Assembly (NCBI RefSeq): GCF_003258595.1
Contig: NZ_QHHQ01000002.1
Span: 1,361,830-1,425,829 of the forward strand
Direction: 5' to 3'
DNA from: Acuticoccus sediminis
Lineage (GTDB): Bacteria > Pseudomonadota > Alphaproteobacteria > Rhizobiales > Amorphaceae
DNA length: 64,000 bases
This document shows, piece by piece, positions 59,920 through 64,000 of the stretch. The first letter of the stretch is position 1. Each line of letters begins with the position of its first letter. Position numbers and translations under genes: made by a program. A model generated the notes under the pieces. That model ran no database searches and was not told the origin of the DNA. It was given only the letters and a program-made list of their open reading frames with translations.

Positions 59920-60243
59920 ATGGCGAAATTCATCACCATCGGCTACGGCGACCCGGCCGACTACGACCGCACGCCCCAAGTTGTCAGGGACGCCGCGCAT
60001 GCACAGGACGCCAAACTGGTTTCGGAAGGCGCTCTGGTCGGGATTGCCGGCGCCCCGGTCCAGGTGCGCAACCCCAATGCCGCCAGCATGGAAACACGCA
60101 ATGGCCCGTTCATGACCTCGGATCTCCCGATCGCAGGTTTCGCGGTGATCGAGGCCGCCAGTCTGGAAGAGGCCATCGACAAGGTCTCGCGGGTTCCGTG
60201 CGCCGTTGCACACGGCGTCGTCGAAGTCTGGCCGCTGAAGTAA
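59920..60243 (+). CDS. YCII-related (YciI-like) protein
   Basis: 107 residues, one YCII-like ferredoxin-fold domain: KFITIGYGDPADYDRTPQVVRDAAHAQDAKLVSEGALVGIAGAPVQVRN, then GPFMTSDLPIAGFAVIEAASLEEAIDKVSRVPCAVAHGVVEVWPL, with the characteristic GPF and ExxxxEWP-like end. The GPF variant is often encoded next to reductase-like or sigma-factor genes and has no firmly known reaction. An AAAGGAG ribosome site precedes the ATG. Probably co-transcribed with the interrupted reductase gene. Confidence 0.82.
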   Translation: MAKFITIGYGDPADYDRTPQVVRDAAHAQDAKLVSEGALVGIAGAPVQVRNPNAASMETRNGPFMTSDLPIAGFAVIEAASLEEAIDKVSRVPCAVAHGVVEVWPLK

Positions 60244-60309
60244 CCGTCCGGCTGATCCCGCCTCGAAAAGTGAACGAGGCTGTGCCTCCGTTCGCTCGGC
60301 GTCGGCAGC

Positions 60310-60492
60310 TCATCGACAGCCGAGGGCGGAGTGAAGGCGATGGGGATCGGTGAAGCCTTCAAGGTAACCGGAACAGGTCGCGTCGTGCGGCGTCTCGTGT
60401 CGGCCAGAACCGGTGATGCACACGTTCGACTTTGAAGGTGCGGAAGCGCTGTCCATCGGCGCCCTGTCGAGGCAGTTGCCCCTGTAGCTCAT
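60310..60492 (-). pseudogene. IS3-family transposase remnant (OrfB C-terminus)
   Basis: On the minus strand the frame starts SYRGNCLDRAPMDS and ends YLEGFTDPHRLHSALGCR. These match two blocks that frame the last part of IS3-group DDE transposases (GNCWDNAPMES and YIEGFYNxxRxHSALGY). The residues between them are scrambled as if by small indels. Only this short end is recognisable, so the element is long dead. No terminal repeats could be defined. Confidence 0.65.
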
Positions 60493-60540
60493 GGAGGATG
60501 CGATGCCTGCTGCGGCAAGGACTCGGCGGTAGGCTTCGGC

Positions 60541-60770
60541 AGCCTACTGTCCGCGAAGCTCACACAAGCGCTGAACCGCGGTGCAGAGCGCCAGGAAGCG
60601 GCCGCGGCCCTGTAGATGCTGATTGTGAAGCTCGTCCTCACACCCGGCCCGAACCGCGGCGAGATCGATGTCACGCTTTGCGAACCGGGGCTGATTCTGG
60701 AGAGGTCGGAGCGGCAAGCACTTGGGAAGTGCTCAAAAAGCAAACACTCCCTGAGGGGCTTCCTCGGGAG
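60541..60770 (+). pseudogene. Serine recombinase remnant (C-terminal end)
   Basis: The frame reads LTQALNRGAERQEAAAAL, then a TAG at 60613-60615, then MLIVKLVLTPGPNRGEIDVTL and LILERSERQALGK. This is the pattern of the extreme C-terminus of large serine recombinases (EAAEALRxLI-x-VVLTPGxxRGE). The in-frame stop and absence of the catalytic domain make it a decayed fragment. It abuts the tRNA-derived attachment site. Confidence 0.6.
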
Positions 60771-60783
60771 CGCTGAAATCTGC

Positions 60784-60828
<45 letters not shown>

Positions 60829-60905
60829 TTTGCTCCAGGCCGTTTTCGCCACACTATCCGCCTCTCCGCTAACACCGCCGAATGCCGCATAACTCAATGT
60901 TTTAA

Positions 60906-60934
60906 TTGACGTATTTTGGAAATCGGTCTACGCT
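60906..60934 (+). promoter_or_regulatory. Integrase promoter candidate
   Basis: TTGACG (60906-60911), 17 bases, TACGCT (60929-60934), in AT-rich DNA between the attachment site and the integrase. The position and spacing are good, and it would leave a leader of about 75 bases. Confidence 0.45.
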
Positions 60935-60971
60935 TATCTACGATTGAAAACTCTGCGGTTTTCTCCCAAAT

Positions 60972-60998
60972 GATTCCGATTTGATTCCGGAGATTCCG
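60972..60998 (+). repeat. Three direct repeats of GATTCCG upstream of integrase
   Basis: GATTCCG occurs at 60972, 60983 and 60992, about one helical turn apart, between the promoter candidate and the integrase ATG. They could be arm-type binding sites for the integrase or an excisionase, or an autoregulatory site. Confidence 0.45.
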
Positions 60999-61016
60999 GC
61001 GTTCACGAGGTGTTCC

Positions 61017-62207
61017 ATGACCAAGATCACGAAGCGCTCCGTCGACGCCGCGGTCCCTGGAGACAAGGAATTTTTCATCTGGGATGATGAGTTGAAGGGC
61101 TTCGGGCTGCGGGTCTATCCGTCAGGCCGCAAGATGTATCTCGCGCAGTTCAGAGCCGGCGGACGGCTCCGCCGCATCAATATCGGCCTTCATGGCGCCC
61201 TCACCCCCGAGCTCGCGCGCACCGAGGCGATGAAGCATCTTTCGCAAGTGCGCCTTGGCGGCGACCCGGCAAACGATCGGGACCGCCGTAAGGCGTCGCC
61301 CACGATGAAGGAGTTCGGCATGCGCTTCCTCGCCGAGCATGTCGCGCTTCACTGCAAGCCCTCGACCTATGGCGAATACAAACGGTCCGTCGAGTTGTTC
61401 ATCAATCCCAAGCTGGGGTCGCATCGCATCATCGACATCACGCGAGCCGATGTGGTCGGGCTCCATCAGTCCATGAAGAACATCCCCTACCAAGCGAACC
61501 GGACCCTCGGTGTGCTCTCAATCATGTTCACCGTCGCCCACACCTGGGGCGTGCGAACCGACGGCGTGAACCCGTGCTGGAAGGTGAAGCGGTACAAGGA
61601 GGTGAAGCGCGAGCGATATCTGACCGCAGATGAACTCGCCCGCCTTGGCAAAGTGCTGCGTGAGGCCGATGAGGAGCCCGAAGCCGCCAACTGCATTCGC
61701 CTACTGTTGCTGACCGGATGCCGGCTCGGGGAAATCCAGACCCTCAAATGGGACTATGTCGATTTGAAAACCGGTGTGCTTCGATTGCCCGATTCCAAAA
61801 CCGGCGCCAAGCTGGTGCCGATCGGCCAGGCCGCCATCGAGGTATTGAAGTCTATTCCCAAGGTGAAGAACAACCCCTACGTCATCACCGGTAGGGTCGA
61901 GGGACAGCACCTCACCGATATGCAGAAGCCGTGGCGGCGGCTGCGAAAGCGTGCGGAGTTAGATGGTCTACGTATTCACGATCTGCGCCATTCCTTTGCC
62001 TCGGACGCCCTGCAGCTCGGCCAGGACCTGACGATGATCGGAAAGCTACTCGGTCACACGCAGGTGCAGACGACCGCCCGCTACGCCCATCTCAAGACGG
62101 ATCCAATTCGCACGGCAGCTGACGCCGTGTCTGACGCGATCGCGGCGGCTCTTGCCGGTGCGCCCAAACCGGAAACGGAAAATCGAGATGTCGATACTGC
62201 CGCCTGA
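61017..62207 (+). CDS. Tyrosine-type site-specific integrase
   Basis: 396 residues. N-terminal arm-binding DUF4102-like domain (SVDAAVPGDKEFFIWDDELKGFGLRVYPSGRKMYLAQFRAGGR), core-binding SAM-like domain (about 95-190), and the catalytic domain with Arg236 in TGCRLGEI, His321 and Arg324 in HDLRHSFAS, and nucleophile Tyr356 in TTARYAHL, all present. The His/Trp position is the His of LLGHTQVQ. It recombines the element with the tRNA-derived att site next to it. I chose the ATG at 61017; a TTG at 60981 would run into the repeats. Codon use is less GC-biased than in the metabolic genes to the left. Confidence 0.93.
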   Translation: MTKITKRSVDAAVPGDKEFFIWDDELKGFGLRVYPSGRKMYLAQFRAGGRLRRINIGLHGALTPELARTEAMKHLSQVRLGGDPANDRDRRKASPTMKEFGMRFLAEHVALHCKPSTYGEYKRSVELFINPKLGSHRIIDITRADVVGLHQSMKNIPYQANRTLGVLSIMFTVAHTWGVRTDGVNPCWKVKRYKEVKRERYLTADELARLGKVLREADEEPEAANCIRLLLLTGCRLGEIQTLKWDYVDLKTGVLRLPDSKTGAKLVPIGQAAIEVLKSIPKVKNNPYVITGRVEGQHLTDMQKPWRRLRKRAELDGLRIHDLRHSFASDALQLGQDLTMIGKLLGHTQVQTTARYAHLKTDPIRTAADAVSDAIAAALAGAPKPETENRDVDTAA

Positions 62208-62294
62208 CGGCAGCTTCAGTCGAATTGACCAATCCGCCGACCAGAGGGCCGGCGAATGCTCTCTTTCGTGCTGCCAGTCAAGGAATCGAGAGCG

Positions 62295-63035
62295 ATGCGG
62301 TGTGGGATACTGATTGTCGGATCTCTACTTTGGGACGACGGCGTCGGGAATCGACGAGCCGAATGGCGAACGAACAGATTGGACATCAACAAGCGGCAGC
62401 CAGTGCGCGTTTCCATTTATTATGGACGCAAGTCCAGCTCGCGCGGCAACACCTACACGATGGCGTTCGGACTCGGTGAGGCATCCGGTCAGGGTGTTCT
62501 GGTCCCCTGTGTTCGAGAGATCGACTCGGTTGACGACCTTGTTTTGGAAACAGAGGCGCTTTGGCAAGCAGAAGATGCAAACGTAGAGGCCGGCAAGCTG
62601 CACAAATCTTGGGGTTGCGTTGGCGCACAATTTGGCCAGACCGAAAGGCACGCGAAACTCTCGGCCAACTGGTCCCGTCATTTTCGAAAGGTCAACGCCC
62701 AGCCGGTCTCAATCGTCAATGCCGACGGCCTTCTCAACATCGGCTGGCCAAACGGCCTCAATGGCGTGCCCGCCGACTTTGACGTCGTACTGGCCACGGC
62801 GACGAAACCCGAGGTTCGGCGCCCCACAGTCCGCGCAGTCTCCAACGCGTGGGCCGATCAGTGCGACCGCAATGAGGATTACTTCTTCAGGAATGTGGCG
62901 CACGGGATCCGAACGGCGGACGATCTCGCAATTTGGCAATGCATCGAGGAACGTTCGCCGCCGTGGATCAATGAGGAGTCTTACAAAGTACCTATCGACA
63001 TCCTCCGAGCCGAAACCGCCAGCCCTCCGACCTAG
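62295..63035 (+). CDS. Hypothetical protein, island cargo
   Basis: 246 residues, not recognised. It starts MRCGILIVGSLLWDDGVGNRRAEW; later blocks are QPVRVSIYYGRKSSSRGNTYTMAFG, LVPCVREIDSVDDL and KSWGCVGAQFG. The first strand GxLIVGSLLW and the RxxxSSRGNTYTM block recall the gamma-glutamylcyclotransferase-like fold, but this is a weak impression. No membrane helix or signal. It lies 87 bases after the integrase and converges with the KAP NTPase gene. Base composition is lower in GC than the chromosome to the left, consistent with transfer. ATG 62295 is chosen over 62256 because the conserved-looking start begins there. Confidence 0.6.
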   Translation: MRCGILIVGSLLWDDGVGNRRAEWRTNRLDINKRQPVRVSIYYGRKSSSRGNTYTMAFGLGEASGQGVLVPCVREIDSVDDLVLETEALWQAEDANVEAGKLHKSWGCVGAQFGQTERHAKLSANWSRHFRKVNAQPVSIVNADGLLNIGWPNGLNGVPADFDVVLATATKPEVRRPTVRAVSNAWADQCDRNEDYFFRNVAHGIRTADDLAIWQCIEERSPPWINEESYKVPIDILRAETASPPT

Positions 63036-63098
63036 CAATCATCACGCCTGCCCCGGGGGCATATGGACAGGCCCACAACTAGCCATCCGCGCTATTCG

Positions 63099-63929
63099 TC
63101 AGCAGACGCCCCAAACTCCGGACGACCCGTTTCCGCACAGTCTCAGAGTCGACGCCCCACATGTTCGCGATCTCGCCCAGGACTGGCAGAACCTCTCCCG
63201 GACCAAGGGGCTGGCCAGACCGTTCCACGAACGGGCCGTCATGCCCTCGTCGGCAGCGATCACAAAAGCCGCCTTCGGCACGAACAGGAACAGACGGATC
63301 GCCTCAAGTGTCTCTATCGCCGTCTCTGGCAGGCAGCGATCGAGATCGTCGACCAGAACCACCAGACGATCGATGTCCGCACGGCGCAAGAGCTCCTCGA
63401 ACTCCTCCCGGAACGCATGCATCTGTTCCGGGGCGGTCTCCGGTTCGGCCTCTTTCAGGTACTGTCCGGCTTGCGCGGCAACGGACTGCAGGTCAGCCTG
63501 CGTGATCGCCTCTGCGGACTTGCCCAGCAAACCTGACGCCGCGTCATAGAGGTCCTTGAGGGTGTCCGGGTGCGGGATGCCCGCCGTTGCCGTGAAGGTC
63601 AAGCCTCCCACTTTGCGCGCCAGCTTCATCCAGTCCACCCGGCGCAAGACCGCCTTCGCCTGGTCGACGACTTTGGTCGAAGTGGAGCGGCTGCGGAGTA
63701 GTTCCTCGACGATTGTTTCGATCAGGACCGCCTTGGCGTCCTCGAAACCCTGGAACAGCCATCCGTTGAATCGAACGCAGAGGACACGATCATTCGTCGC
63801 GAACGCCTCCTCCACCATCATCAGCACGCTCGATTTTCCGGCACCCCAATCGCCGTGCACGCCGACGGTGAGCGGCTCGTCCGACTTCTCGTTGACCAGG
63901 CGCACGACCGTGCGGGCGATGGCTGTCAA
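63099..63929 (-). pseudogene. KAP-type P-loop NTPase, truncated
   Basis: About 275 residues. Walker A is GDWGAGKSS, followed by the KAP-specific FNGWLFQGFEDAKAVLIETIVEELL, a helical insertion, Walker B LVVLVDDLDRCLPETAIETLEAIRLFLF and the sensor segment AAFVIAADEGM. The 5' end is lost: codons before AIARTVVRLV lie inside an IS-like terminus starting at 63924, and a stop occurs just upstream in frame. Near 63240 the family sequence also breaks off after ADEGM. An alternative frame then reads GPFVERSGQPLGPGEVLP to a TAG at 63079, suggesting a frameshift or deletion junction. KAP NTPases are membrane-associated or defence-related; this copy is probably inactive. Confidence 0.7.
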
Positions 63930-64000
63930 TCGGCGCGGAAGTTTGACCCCTTATCGGCGTCCAATTTTGACCCCCTGAAGCTGGGTGATCCCGTCGGCGA
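63924..64000. mobile_element. IS21-family-like terminus (left end, continues beyond window)
   Basis: Starting with TGTCAATCGG at 63924, two tandem copies of ATCGGCG-N6-TTTGACCCC occur 24 bases apart (63929-63950 and 63953-63974). Multiple such internal repeats next to a TG terminus are characteristic of IS21-family ends, where the transposase binds. The KAP coding sequence stops being recognisable exactly at this boundary. The transposase genes would lie to the right, outside the window. Confidence 0.6.

Overview
The window is very GC-rich, almost fully coding DNA. Genes sit in tightly coupled operons with many ATGA/GTGA overlaps, and there are many solute-binding-protein transporters (TTT, TRAP-TAXI, TRAP-DctPQM, branched-chain-type ABC, dipeptide-type ABC) and an HWE-type histidine kinase. 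Together these suggest an alphaproteobacterium, probably Hyphomicrobiales (something like Acuticoccus). The genus is inference only. No rRNA gene, complete tRNA gene or CRISPR array is present.

Layout. (1) 1-11.6 kb: the end of a TetR gene, then a tight minus-strand operon. It holds an enoyl-CoA hydratase-like protein, an NDP-forming acyl-CoA synthetase, two acyl-CoA dehydrogenases, two SDR proteins (one a double-SDR fusion), a carboxymuconolactone-decarboxylase-like protein and TctB/TctA. It diverges from tctC. The shared promoter region carries two copies of a perfect 16-bp palindrome. The module looks dedicated to import, CoA activation and beta-oxidation-like breakdown of one unidentified carboxylic acid. 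(2) 11.7-17.0 kb: a PepSY membrane protein and a TAXI-TRAP transporter with its DUF1850 companion. (3) 17.5-23.3 kb: a nitrilase followed by a complete branched-chain-type ABC transporter whose LivM and LivG are fused. (4) 23.4-37.9 kb: two hydantoinase/oxoprolinase HyuA-HyuB pairs, a LysR regulator and a complete dipeptide-type ABC transporter with fused DppD-DppF. This is a coherent island for cyclic amide or peptide-like compounds. (5) 37.9-45.3 kb: an XRE/MmyB regulator divergent from an exported formamidase-like protein, an M20 deacetylase, a soluble transhydrogenase and an MFS exporter. (6) 45.3-50.8 kb: a sugar-acid dehydratase divergent from a DctPQM TRAP transporter with a GntR/FCD regulator. 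(7) 51-60.2 kb: a sulfotransferase-like protein, a GH94-type phosphorylase-like protein, a second formamidase-like protein, an HWE kinase, and an HxlR regulator divergent from a reductase gene broken by an amber codon plus a YCII protein.

(8) 60.3-64 kb is mobile DNA. It begins with decayed IS3-transposase and serine-recombinase fragments, followed by a 45-bp 3' half of an initiator tRNA-Met gene. Next come a tyrosine integrase, an unknown 246-residue protein and a KAP-type P-loop NTPase. The 5' end of the NTPase gene is replaced by what looks like an IS21-family terminus. This is most simply one end of a genomic island integrated at tRNA-fMet; the intact tRNA should lie to the right of the window.

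The first 60 kb is dominated by uptake and catabolism of carboxylates, nitriles, amides and cyclic amides. The best candidates for unrecognised biology are the double-operator acyl-CoA operon, the double Hyu/Dpp island, the orphan GH94-like protein and the island cargo at the right edge.
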